Origin: Chromatocurvus halotolerans | Lineage (GTDB): Bacteria > Pseudomonadota > Gammaproteobacteria > Pseudomonadales > Halieaceae | Assembly (NCBI RefSeq): GCF_004340525.1 | Contig: NZ_SLWX01000015.1 | Span: 1-64,000, forward strand | DNA: 64,000 bases | Direction: 5' to 3' | Shown: positions 17,565 to 24,737 of the stretch, piece by piece | How the letters are laid out: the number at the start of each line of letters is the position of its first letter | Numbering within the stretch: the first letter of the stretch is position 1 | Notes under the pieces: generated by a model | What the model saw: the letters and a program-made list of their open reading frames with translations, nothing else | Databases searched by the model: none | What the model was told of the DNA's origin: nothing | Made by a program: the position numbers and the translations under genes

Positions 17565-18057
17565 TCCCAACAATTCGCTAGGGGATCAGGAGGCAATGTA
17601 TTCCCAAAAAAGCGGCGTTGGTGGGGTTTCTAAGGTGACCGCCTATTTACGTCGGAAAATGGTTCCCCCGGGTAATCCCGGGCCCGCACATCGGGATTTC
17701 GCTGGGAATCCGGAAGCATCGGGTAGCTCCAATGCGGGTGAGGCGGGTCGATCCGCTGGGAACGACCCAGTACTTCCCAGTGCGGTTTGCGTATGCAGCC
17801 TCGGCCGGCATCTATGCCCGCTCCATAGCGATATGGCATTGGTTGGCCCCAGCAAGCCATGTGAAACGGTGGCCGAGGGTTTGGCGCGGGAAGGTTTGCG
17901 TGAAGAGAAGTATCGGGGTTTCTGGATCTTGTGGGGTCCTGCCTATGGCCGCTGGTGCTATATAGCGGCGCCACCAAGGGAGATGAGTACGAATCGACAC
18001 AGGACAGTCGAGTTTGCTCGCACGGAAATCGATCAATATTGGAGGCTATATGGCTGA
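17557..18057 (+). CDS. Hypothetical protein upstream of Rep
   Basis: The 166-residue protein starts at ATG 17557 inside the end of the regulator gene. The N-terminal half is Gly/Pro/Ser-rich and looks disordered. The last 65 residues (EGLAREGLREEKYRGFWILW to ARTEIDQYWRLYG) look like a compact conserved domain. No function is recognised. Its position between regulator and replication protein suggests a role in element maintenance. Confidence 0.5.
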   Translation: MDNPNNSLGDQEAMYSQKSGVGGVSKVTAYLRRKMVPPGNPGPAHRDFAGNPEASGSSNAGEAGRSAGNDPVLPSAVCVCSLGRHLCPLHSDMALVGPSKPCETVAEGLAREGLREEKYRGFWILWGPAYGRWCYIAAPPREMSTNRHRTVEFARTEIDQYWRLYG

Positions 18058-19855
18058 TGCGCCCCATATAGTGCAGCGCAAGCCTGGGGTGACCCCCCAG
18101 GACTGTCGTAAAGCACCAGCGGATTTGCTGGCCTATTATTTTCATGACCCAGGCCGTCCGCCTGTTGGCGAGCCCCCTTCCGAAATTTTATATTCTAATA
18201 AGCCGGCAAAGCCGGCTTTTTTGGGTCCCGGCGATAGCCGGGACCATAGGCTAGTCCGGGAGTCCAAAAGTCAGACATGCCCCAACAGCGAGCAAATTTT
18301 GGACGATGGGCGGGCCTGGCGGTCGACTCTAGCCTCTGCGCCCGACCCATGGATCGCGCCACGCCCCAGAAGCGCGGCAGGCGCGCCAGGCGTTTACGGC
18401 GTGGTCGAATATCGGGCGTGGTGCGACGAATATCGAATCCGCACAGAGGCAGATTGCGGGCCCGCACCGCCCCCACAGGCAGGCGGCCGCCGCTCGGCGA
18501 TGCTCACCGAGCGCGCGGCGATGAAGCTCGCGGAGGCGGGGCGTTATATGGCGAGCTGCCACGGTGGCTTTAGGACTTTCCTGACCCTAACGTTTGACGC
18601 AGTTAGCCGCGCTCGCCTGGCCTTACCGAAGAATTCGGACATCAGCGGGCCCTGGTCGCCGTTCCCGCGGATCATTGATCGCCCCGCGTCCTGTCTCCGG
18701 ACCGCCACGCCGACCACGATACAGAGCGAGGTGTCGCGATTCTTCGACGGCGCGCGAAAGATGCATTACCGAGGCTGGGTAACGCGGAAAGGCCGCCGTG
18801 TCCCGGGCTCGCCGCCCTGCCACGACGACGCCGTAACCCGCGCTGCTCTCGCGAATAAACGAAAAGAGGCGGCAGGCATGGTGTCACCCTGGCCACGCAG
18901 CAAACGGGCGCCTATGCGGGCGGTGGAGGCGACGCGCGACTATTTCCCGGAAGTCCCGCGTCGGCCGCTGAGGTACTGCTGGGTGGCGGAGAACCCGGTA
19001 AACGCATCGGGCGAGCAGAACCCCCACGTTCATGTACTGATGGATTGGGGCGTCCCATATCATCTATTCAAGGATTGGGCGGTACGCCTCGAGAAATTGT
19101 GGGGGCAGGGCTTTGCCCATCTCGAGAAAATTCGCGAGGCCCAGGCCGCGACTGGCTACCTGCTCAAGGCGTTGGGTTATATGACGAAAGGCGCGCAGGC
19201 TGCCGACCAAGGGCCGATACGGGGCAACCGTTATGCAATCTCGCAAGGCGCGCACGCACCGCCCTGGGTGACCATCGAAAAAAGGGAGCTGCGGGCCCTT
19301 GGCGCCCTCATCGCCGATATCGCGGACCATTGTCAGCATGTCTATGCCCGGCAACAGGCCGAGCTGCGCCGCTCGCGTGAGGAATGTGAGGCCGCAAGAG
19401 ACGCCTCGAGGAAGATCCGCGAACAGGGTCGAGAGCCCTCAAAGGAGCGCCGGGCTATCCTTGAGCGTGCCCGGCGCCGGCTTGAGAGGTGTCGCCGCCA
19501 CGACCGCGCGAGGCCGATCGTTGCGAACCGTTACCGGATAATTTGCCGGGGGCGTGATGCGTTCCGCGAGGTCCGTACTTGGCTGGGCCAAGCGAGACAC
19601 TACCCCTCGGGCGTGGTTTCGTATCTGCCGGAAAAGCCGGCGGGTGAATACTGGGAAGTGACCAAGAAACCGCCGCCGGCCGATGTAGCCGAGATGCGCC
19701 GCTGTATCGGCTGGCGCCGGCAGTGTAGGGAGGCTGAGCGACGCAAGTGGACAGACTGGGAATGGATGCAAGCTCGGGACGAGTATGAACAATGCGCCAC
19801 GATGCTTTCGGAGCGCGAATTAGAGCGCGCTGAATGTACTTTGCGCCCTCGCTAA
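18050..19855 (+). CDS. HUH-type rolling-circle replication protein (element B)
   Basis: The frame from ATG 18050 (behind GGAGGC) gives 601 residues. The conserved part lies in the middle: FRTFLTLTFDA (motif 1), NPHVHVLMDWG (the metal-binding His-hydrophobic-His of HUH endonucleases), and AATGYLLKALGYMTKG with the candidate catalytic tyrosines. Such proteins nick one strand at an origin and start rolling-circle replication, so B may replicate after excision. The C-terminal 200 residues are very rich in Arg and Glu (coiled-coil-like). The first 65 codons overlie three strong hairpins and may not be coding, so the true start may be downstream. Confidence 0.65.
   Translation: MADAPHIVQRKPGVTPQDCRKAPADLLAYYFHDPGRPPVGEPPSEILYSNKPAKPAFLGPGDSRDHRLVRESKSQTCPNSEQILDDGRAWRSTLASAPDPWIAPRPRSAAGAPGVYGVVEYRAWCDEYRIRTEADCGPAPPPQAGGRRSAMLTERAAMKLAEAGRYMASCHGGFRTFLTLTFDAVSRARLALPKNSDISGPWSPFPRIIDRPASCLRTATPTTIQSEVSRFFDGARKMHYRGWVTRKGRRVPGSPPCHDDAVTRAALANKRKEAAGMVSPWPRSKRAPMRAVEATRDYFPEVPRRPLRYCWVAENPVNASGEQNPHVHVLMDWGVPYHLFKDWAVRLEKLWGQGFAHLEKIREAQAATGYLLKALGYMTKGAQAADQGPIRGNRYAISQGAHAPPWVTIEKRELRALGALIADIADHCQHVYARQQAELRRSREECEAARDASRKIREQGREPSKERRAILERARRRLERCRRHDRARPIVANRYRIICRGRDAFREVRTWLGQARHYPSGVVSYLPEKPAGEYWEVTKKPPPADVAEMRRCIGWRRQCREAERRKWTDWEWMQARDEYEQCATMLSERELERAECTLRPR
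18083..18245 (+). other. Cluster of three strong hairpins (terminator and/or origin)
   Basis: Three perfect stems lie in 163 bp. They are CCTGGGG 18083-18089 with CCCCAGG to 18101, AAGCCGGC 18200-18207 with GCCGGCTT 18211-18218 followed by TTTT, and GGTCCCGGC 18224-18232 with GCCGGGACC 18237-18245. The second looks exactly like an intrinsic terminator. The group could be an attenuator ahead of Rep or the double-strand origin that Rep nicks. Confidence 0.55.
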
Positions 19856-19910
19856 GAAGCCGCCCGGGTCACTCATGTGGCACCGCCAATGCCTTTGAGT
19901 GAATGCTGAA

Positions 19911-21011
19911 TTATCTTTGACGCGAGCGCGAAACCTGAAACGTGACGGCCCGCGAATCCCAATCGGCAATATCCCAGGGATTGAAAAGTTCGAGCTTGCC
20001 CCCCGCCGCCGCTGGCGGTGAGACCGATTTATCGAGCTCTATGTTACTTACCAGGGCGAGAGCGGTTTTGCCGGCTTGCTCGGTGTGCAACGCGACTTCG
20101 TTGGCGGTCATCAATACTGCGTCCAGGAGTGCGCTGGTCGTTCCCTTGACCTCGACTTTGATCGCGACGCCGTCGCGTTCCGCCAGGAAGTCATAGGGCT
20201 TGCTAGCCGATGTGTCCTCCACGGCATACCCTTCAAGCTCAAGCTGGCGCTTGGCAACCGCCATTGCGCACAGCTCGACTGCACGCCTCTCGTCGCCGGT
20301 AAGCGCGAATCCCTGGCGGTTGGCTGCCGTCTGGCGGGTTGGGTTCGTAATCGCCTCTATAGCGCTTAAATCGATTTCTCGGGCGTTCAAGTTGCGCCCG
20401 CGATCAACGGACGCGTATATGATCGCGAGCAGCCCCAGCGCCTCCGCTATGGCGTCGAGAAACGCCTGCTCGTCTAGGTTCTCGGGGTCAAACGCCCGAG
20501 CCAGCGCCGTAGCGCGTTCAAAAGACTTCGGCAGTGCGGCGGTCGCACCTAGCTCTATTTGGTCCGGGAAGCCGGAAACATCGGCGCCGGCTTCCTCCAA
20601 TTCTTGAAGCATCCATAAGATGCGGGCATCGAGTTCTTCGCCGGATGTTGTCCGAAGGTCTCCGCGCTCCGCATCCCAGGTCGAAGAGCTGCACCCCAGG
20701 GTGACGTATACGCGCCGACCATCCCGAGAAAAATGAATAACGACGTAGTAGCCATCGGTCGCGTTCGGCGAGCGCTCTCGGCAATGGAAGCGCACCCAGG
20801 GAGCTTCTGTTTTGCGCCCTATGCCGTCTTTACCGTGCACAGCTAGGGTGGCAGCGAACTGCCCCATTCGCGCTGTGAGGGCCGGCCAGGCGCTCCTGAA
20901 AAGGTTAGGCAAAGTTTGGCGAATTAATTCCCCTCGTTGCTTCATCGCGGGGGTGTTTTCGCTGGTGTACTCGCGTTGCAAGTTTGCTATCCGAGCAATT
21001 TCACTTTTCAT
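19911..21011 (-). CDS. DUF3578 (MrcB-like) / DUF3883 protein, likely restriction-type nuclease
   Basis: The 366-residue protein has two recognisable parts. Residues about 60-150 (APWVRFHCRERSPNATDGYY, VVIHFSRDGRRVYVTLGCSS) match the MrcB/DUF3578 N-terminal domain found in McrB-like, modification-dependent restriction proteins. Residues about 245-320 (VELCAMAVAKRQLELEGYAV, KPYDFLAERDG, IKVEVKGTTS) match DUF3883, a PD-(D/E)xK-like nuclease fold in which Asp and the Glu-x-Lys of VEVKG are the expected catalytic residues. The combination points to DNA recognition plus cleavage, so antiphage defence is the most likely role. There is no AAA motor next to it. Confidence 0.75.
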   Translation of the reverse strand: MKSEIARIANLQREYTSENTPAMKQRGELIRQTLPNLFRSAWPALTARMGQFAATLAVHGKDGIGRKTEAPWVRFHCRERSPNATDGYYVVIHFSRDGRRVYVTLGCSSSTWDAERGDLRTTSGEELDARILWMLQELEEAGADVSGFPDQIELGATAALPKSFERATALARAFDPENLDEQAFLDAIAEALGLLAIIYASVDRGRNLNAREIDLSAIEAITNPTRQTAANRQGFALTGDERRAVELCAMAVAKRQLELEGYAVEDTSASKPYDFLAERDGVAIKVEVKGTTSALLDAVLMTANEVALHTEQAGKTALALVSNIELDKSVSPPAAAGGKLELFNPWDIADWDSRAVTFQVSRSRQR

Positions 21012-21160
21012 TGTTTCATCCGTGCTGGTCTTGATTCGGGATAGTTCGCGGCATTTACTTCCGGGCCTGATTCCTTAGCGACTAACTACATTACATCAAG
21101 CCGTATAGTTGCTAGCATCTCCGTGCAAAGCCTTCCCGCCCCTCACAAAAGAGATTGGGT
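21012..21160. promoter_or_regulatory. Divergent promoter region of the defence genes
   Basis: The 149 bp separate the DUF3578/DUF3883 gene (minus) from the DUF4145 gene (plus) and must carry both promoters. The hexamers cannot be assigned reliably. Confidence 0.3.
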
Positions 21161-21739
21161 ATGTCGAAATATCAGGGTGTTCCATGGGCCAACGCGTCCA
21201 ATCTCGGTTCAAAAGGTTATCGTTGCGGCTACTGCGGAATCAATGTTGCCTCAAGCCTGGGGTTCGTCGCTGCCGACTCGATCGAGGGGCGCTATGCCGA
21301 AATTCGCCTTTGCTCTCATTGCGCCAAGCCGACATTTTTCCACGGGCAGAGCAGATGCCCTGACGTAGCTCCCGGGAATGAGGTCGACCACGTTCCAGAT
21401 GGGGTGTACGCGTTATACCAGGAGGCGAGGAATGCCGCAGCCGCTAACGCCTACACGGCCTCCGTGCTCGCGAGCCGGAAGTTGCTGATGAACATTGCGG
21501 TCTCGCAAGGAGCCCCCGAAAAACTTCGGTTCATCGAATATGTAGATTTTCTTGCGGATGGGGGCTTTATTCCTCCAAACGGAAGGGGCTGGGTTGACCA
21601 CATTAGAACCAAGGGAAATGAAGCCACCCACGAAATTGTCTTAATGGAACGTGAGGGTGCTGCAGAACTCATTTCCTTTTCGGAAATGCTACTTAAGTTT
21701 ATTTTTGAATTCCCGGCAAGAGTGCCGATTGAACAATAA
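21161..21739 (+). CDS. DUF4145-domain protein
   Basis: The 192-residue protein begins with a zinc-ribbon-like part (GYRCGYCGINVAS, then LCSHCAKPTFF: four Cys in two pairs). A DUF4145 helical domain follows (NAYTASVLASRKLLMNIAV, WVDHIRTKGNEATHEI, FSEMLLKFIFEFP). DUF4145 proteins occur often in defence islands and in restriction systems, and the fold is related to HEPN. The conserved RTKGNEATHE includes the Arg and His spaced as in that family. I chose ATG 21161; TTG 21155 is also in frame. Its neighbours make a defence role likely. Confidence 0.75.
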   Translation: MSKYQGVPWANASNLGSKGYRCGYCGINVASSLGFVAADSIEGRYAEIRLCSHCAKPTFFHGQSRCPDVAPGNEVDHVPDGVYALYQEARNAAAANAYTASVLASRKLLMNIAVSQGAPEKLRFIEYVDFLADGGFIPPNGRGWVDHIRTKGNEATHEIVLMEREGAAELISFSEMLLKFIFEFPARVPIEQ

Positions 21740-21979
21740 AACGCCAACGCGGCCGGTTGTAGGAGAATAACCTACAGTTTGCTGAGTAGCTCTGTTGAGG
21801 CGCGGTCAGGCGCTCGGACTCGGAATTGAATGGGCGTTCTCGCACTAGATTGCTGACCCAAAGATAGACTACTCAGAAAGGGATGCTGATGAAATCGAGG
21901 TTTTCAAAACCTCGTAAGATAAACGCAGCGAGATCCTGATCAATTACGCGAAAACCACGAGAATCTCCAGCACTCGAAA
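21740..21979. other. Leader region between DUF4145 gene and DRT2 ncRNA
   Basis: No gene. A 6-bp stem (TGTAGG 21758-21763 with CCTACA 21771-21776) and a perfect stem (CGAGGTTTT 21896-21904 with AAAACCTCG 21906-21914) could end transcription from the DUF4145 gene. The promoter of the ncRNA should lie in this stretch, but I cannot assign its hexamers. Confidence 0.4.
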
Positions 21980-22033
21980 AGTATGCTACCATACTTAGGC
22001 CTGGCGGCTCGGGCGCTAGGGAATGTCACAGAA

Positions 22034-22136
22034 TGTCAAGCCATTCCAGGCAGCCTTCACGGCAGCCTGTCATGATTGACGCGAGCATTGCGACGGTAAT
22101 CCGCATGGATACCTCCTTTGTGATATAGACATTATA
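22034..22136 (-). promoter_or_regulatory. Split promoter completed only in concatemeric cDNA
   Basis: On the minus strand TTGACA (22039-22034) and TATAAT (22136-22131) are both perfect consensus, but in the genome the -10 comes before the -35. In head-to-tail repeats the spacer is 3 nt (22033-22031) plus 14 nt (22150-22137), exactly 17 bp, the optimum. Transcription would start near 22124, about 20 nt before the ATG. Confidence 0.75.
22104..22119 (-). promoter_or_regulatory. Shine-Dalgarno and start codon of the latent gene
   Basis: On the minus strand AAAGGAGGT (22119-22111) is followed after four bases by ATG (22106-22104). This is close to the ideal ribosome-binding arrangement and lies just downstream of the junction promoter. 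Confidence 0.75.
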
Positions 22137-22213
22137 TATCATTGCTAACAGAAGCGGCGCGGCCCCGAGTTATGCTCTGGGTGGGATGGTGAGAGAAAGT
22201 CCACTTGGTTAAG

Positions 22214-22260
22214 CCGGAGAGGGGTTTGGATCGCCGCAGTCCTTTACCCTCTCCGGTTTT
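22214..22260 (+). terminator. Hairpin with T run at the 3' end of the ncRNA
   Basis: A perfect 10-bp G+C-rich stem (22214-22223 with 22247-22256) and a 23-nt loop are followed by TTTT. It lies 15-18 bp before the RT start. It may terminate or process the ncRNA, let some transcription through to the RT, and serve as an RT-binding stem. Confidence 0.6.
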
Positions 22261-22274
22261 GCTAAGAGGAAAAG

Positions 22275-23552
22275 ATGGCAACAGACGACTTCAGCTGGTA
22301 TCGCCATCGTAACTATCTGCACTTCGATAACCCGTTAGGTAAAAAATCGGCAGAAGCGCTTGTTAAAAATCCGCTAAGAGTTAAATCTCATTCTTTCTAC
22401 CCCCTGATTTCCTACGAAATTGAGTCAATCAAGATCGCCAAGGATGCGGCATCAGGTAGTATTGAAAAGAAAAAGAAGCCGCGGCCTATCCGTTATGCTG
22501 CCCACGCAGACAGTCATATATATAGCTTCTACTCAACAATCCTTTCGCAAAAATACGAAGATCTACTTAGAGACAAAGCGCTATCAGAGCATGTTCTGGC
22601 GTTCAGGCCGCTGGGAAAAAATAATATAGATTTTGCGGCCGAAGCATTCGAAGACATACGAGTCATGGGGACTTGTGCTGCAGTAGCTCTCGATATCACC
22701 GGATTTTTCGACAATATAGATCACGCTATTCTTAAAGATGCGTGGTGCGATTTGTTGGGCGAAGCTCGGCTGCCGGGCGACCACTTCGCAATCTTCAAGT
22801 CCCTTACCGCTTACTCTTATGTCCCCAAGCTTGCGCTTTATCGCCAGTTGGGAATATCGCAACATAACCCAAAAAATAACCGGAAAAGAGTTTGCGAGCC
22901 GCGGATATTTCGCGAAATAGTGCGAGGTGGGAACCTCATTACAACTAATGAGAATGCTTATGGAATTCCGCAGGGCTCACCGATCAGTGCGCTGCTTTCG
23001 AATATTTATATGGTTGAATTTGATGAAGAGGCGTCCAAACTCGCGCGCTCTATAAACGGAAAGTATTATCGGTATTGCGATGACATTTTGTTCATTGTTC
23101 CAATTGACCAAAAGGACCGCATAGCAAACAAAGCGAAGACCATGATCAGAGGTCTCAAGTTAGAAATAAATAAAAAGAAAATAGCGGTTAGAAGCTTTAC
23201 TCAGCGCGGGAATATCCAAAGAGCCGATTACCCCCTTCAATACCTTGGGTTCACATTTGATGGCGAGCGGATACTTATACGCTCGGCGGCGCTAGCTCGA
23301 TATTCTGACAAAATGAAACGGGGGGTTAAATTCGCCAAAGCCACGATGCGGAAAAGGAACGGCCTAAGGGTTTTACGGGGGGAGCCGGTAAAGCCTCTTT
23401 ATCGCAAAAGTTTGTATCGACTTTACTCCCACGTCGGAAGGCGAAATTTTCTTAGCTACGGGTATAGAGCCGCAAGAAGGATGAACTCCCCTGCGATAAA
23501 GCGTCAACTTAAACCCTTATGGCGTAGGCTGGAAGAGGAAATTGAAAGGTAA
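22275..23552 (+). CDS. drt2: DRT2-type antiviral reverse transcriptase
   Basis: The 425-residue protein is a single RT domain with thumb and nothing fused. Motifs in order: YLHFDNP near residue 14, KPRPIRYAAHADSHIY near 68-83, motif A ALDITGFFDNIDH at 138-150, motif B GIPQGSPISALLSNIY at 230-245, catalytic YCDD at 267-270, and LQYLGFTFDG at 321-330. Length, motifs and the ncRNA upstream fit the defence-associated RT group DRT2 (UG2), not retrons or group II introns, which have other partners. ATG 22275 follows AAGAGGAAAAG. The gene is richer in A+T than its neighbours, which suggests transfer. In DRT2 the RT makes concatemeric cDNA from its ncRNA during phage infection. Confidence 0.88.
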   Translation: MATDDFSWYRHRNYLHFDNPLGKKSAEALVKNPLRVKSHSFYPLISYEIESIKIAKDAASGSIEKKKKPRPIRYAAHADSHIYSFYSTILSQKYEDLLRDKALSEHVLAFRPLGKNNIDFAAEAFEDIRVMGTCAAVALDITGFFDNIDHAILKDAWCDLLGEARLPGDHFAIFKSLTAYSYVPKLALYRQLGISQHNPKNNRKRVCEPRIFREIVRGGNLITTNENAYGIPQGSPISALLSNIYMVEFDEEASKLARSINGKYYRYCDDILFIVPIDQKDRIANKAKTMIRGLKLEINKKKIAVRSFTQRGNIQRADYPLQYLGFTFDGERILIRSAALARYSDKMKRGVKFAKATMRKRNGLRVLRGEPVKPLYRKSLYRLYSHVGRRNFLSYGYRAARRMNSPAIKRQLKPLWRRLEEEIER

Positions 23553-23612
23553 GCAATGTCCGGGCGCCCTTGGCCCGAGAAGCTGCAGTGACCCCGGCAA
23601 TTCATCTAAAAA

Positions 23613-23630
23613 GTAGCACATTGGTAGCAC
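23613..23630 (+). promoter_or_regulatory. Probable integrase arm-binding sites (right end of B)
   Basis: GTAGCAC occurs at 23613-23619 and 23624-23630, 11 bp apart, as at 15289-15306. It lies between the RT gene and the tRNA. Confidence 0.5.
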
Positions 23631-23677
23631 GAGGGCTCTACGTAAGAAGGCAATTGATCGTAACTTATTGAAAGTAT

Positions 23678-23754
23678 TGGTGGGCCCAGTAGGACTTGAA
23701 CCTACGACCAATCGATTATGAGTCGACTGCTCTGACCAACTGAGCTATGGGCCC
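23678..23754 (-). tRNA. tRNA with anticodon CAT (Ile2 or elongator Met), integration site
   Basis: The minus strand reads GGGCCCATAGCTCAGTTGG at the 5' end (23754 downward). The D arm, an anticodon loop CTCATAA (anticodon CAT at 23720-23718), a T arm with GGTTCAAGTCC and an encoded CCA at the 3' end follow. The acceptor stem GGGCCCA pairs with TGGGCCC. With CAT the gene may be the lysidine-modified isoleucine tRNA or elongator methionine; sequence alone does not settle this. Its 3' end is the target used by at least two elements, and the gene is kept intact by the element's own copy. Confidence 0.93.
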
Positions 23755-23790
23755 TTCAGAGATGTCGCCAGACACGCGCGATCAGCGCGA

Positions 23791-23796
23791 AGTATA
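23791..23796 (-). promoter_or_regulatory. Candidate -10 box of the tRNA gene
   Basis: TATACT on the minus strand lies 37 bp upstream of the tRNA 5' end. No good -35 is visible. Confidence 0.35.
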
Positions 23797-23983
23797 AACC
23801 GGCCGCCCTGGCGTGGCCAGACACCACGTTGTTCAATATCCAGTCGTCATGTCACGGTAGTGGCCGGTTTAGTCGCGCTGGCTTTGTGTCATGAGCCTGA
23901 TGTTTCTCCGACAAAGTGATAACGTAAGCTGGCGAGGCGTCGATGACGCAGATCGTGGACTATCCATAACAGGGGGCTAGGTT

Positions 23984-24616
23984 ATGATGTTTGTTGAATT
24001 TCTTTTCCGCTGGGGGCACGTGCTGTTCGGTATCACCTGGATTGGCATGCTCTACTATTTCAATTTTGTACAGGGTGAGTACTTCAAGGAAGCAGAGGCG
24101 GACGCCAAGGCTGACGCCACGCGTAAGCTCGCGCCACGTGCCTTATGGTGGTTTCGCTGGGGAGCTATGTTCACCTTCCTTACGGGGCTGTATCTTCTCT
24201 ATGCCCTTGGTGGCGGCATCAACCAGTACATCGCGCTAGGTGCGGTCATGGGCATCCTCATGTTCCTCAACGTCTGGCTGGTTATCTGGCCGGCCCAGAA
24301 GATTGTGGTCGGCCTTGTCGAGGGGGATAAGGCAAAGGCGGCGCCCAAAGCGCTGTTGGCATCGCGCACAAACACGCTGTTTTCGGCCCCGATGCTCTGG
24401 GGCATGCTCGCCTCGAAGCACGGCGGCTACAGTGCTGCGGGTCTTGGCGGGATCAGTTTCGCCGATATGGGTTTTCTCATTCCCCTCCTGTTGATCGTCG
24501 CGTTGGAAGTGAACGCGCTGGTCGGCAAGCTGGGTCCCATGGCGTCCGTGAAAGGCGTTATCCACATGAGTCTTGCGCTCACGGCTGTCGTGTACCTGCT
24601 GGTACATTTCCTGTAA
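23984..24616 (+). CDS. PuuD-like membrane protein (urate hydroxylase membrane domain family)
   Basis: The 210-residue integral membrane protein starts near ATG 23984 after GGGGGCTAGG. It opens with EFLFRWGHVLFGITWIGMLY, a signature of the DUF989/PuuD membrane domain, and has about five hydrophobic segments. Full-length PuuD proteins add a C-terminal cytochrome c domain and oxidise urate. Here that domain is absent, so catalysis of urate oxidation should not be assumed. Conserved His and Trp residues in the first helix could bind haem. It stands alone downstream of the tRNA. Confidence 0.75.
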   Translation: MMFVEFLFRWGHVLFGITWIGMLYYFNFVQGEYFKEAEADAKADATRKLAPRALWWFRWGAMFTFLTGLYLLYALGGGINQYIALGAVMGILMFLNVWLVIWPAQKIVVGLVEGDKAKAAPKALLASRTNTLFSAPMLWGMLASKHGGYSAAGLGGISFADMGFLIPLLLIVALEVNALVGKLGPMASVKGVIHMSLALTAVVYLLVHFL

Positions 24617-24737
24617 CTGACGGGATTCGGGCGAGTTTGCTGGCAACGGTTCAATAGGGGGCCAGAGAAAAAACCAAAGCACCGGACGAGCGCGTTAACT
24701 TACGTTTGCATCGCCCGGTGGTCGCCCGCTCATGCCA

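Larger units (their letters stand above)
22031..22150 (-). other. neo: Latent 'neo' repeat unit: 40 codons without stop
   Basis: On the minus (cDNA) strand this 120-bp unit, joined head to tail, has one frame with no stop codon through the junction. From ATG (22106-22104) the unit begins MRITVAMLASI, continues through TGCREG and CLEWLDILLAM, and ends IYNVYITKEVS before the next Met: 40 residues per turn. The other minus frames and all three plus frames contain stops. A stop-free run of this length alone could be chance. The weight comes from its combination with a Shine-Dalgarno, a start codon and a junction promoter. In known DRT2 the corresponding protein, Neo, arrests the infected cell. 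Confidence 0.75.
22028..22153 (+). repeat. ACAGAA pair bounding the 120-nt template
   Basis: ACAGAA occurs at 22028-22033 and again at 22148-22153, exactly 120 nt apart. In DRT2 the RT copies the template up to one ACA and jumps back to the other, so the spacing sets the repeat length. 120 is divisible by three, which keeps a reading frame through every turn. Confidence 0.75.
21980..22260 (+). ncRNA. DRT2-type noncoding RNA (template for the reverse transcriptase)
   Basis: The region directly upstream of the RT gene folds into several stems. They are AGTATG 21980-21985 with CATACT 21990-21995, CTCGGG 22008-22013 with CCCGAG 22164-22169, GGAATG 22020-22025 with CATTCC 22042-22047, and CCGGAGAGGG 22214-22223 with CCCTCTCCGG 22247-22256. 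The second stem encloses the whole 120-nt template and its two ACA motifs. In known DRT2 systems an upstream ncRNA of about 280 nt binds the RT and is copied by rolling-circle reverse transcription. Both ends given here are estimates: the 5' end is set at the first stem and the 3' end at the T run. Confidence 0.75.

Noticed and set aside
22033-22152. Plus-strand frame of the 120-nt DRT2 unit as the neo gene
   Set aside because: It starts with ATG TCA AGC and is nearly open but has TAG at 22126-22128, and no ribosome-binding site or promoter fits this strand.
22275-23552. Retron or group II intron reverse transcriptase
   Set aside because: No maturase or HNH domain and no intron RNA domains, and no retron-type msr-msd with its paired end repeats; the motifs and the upstream template fit DRT2 better.
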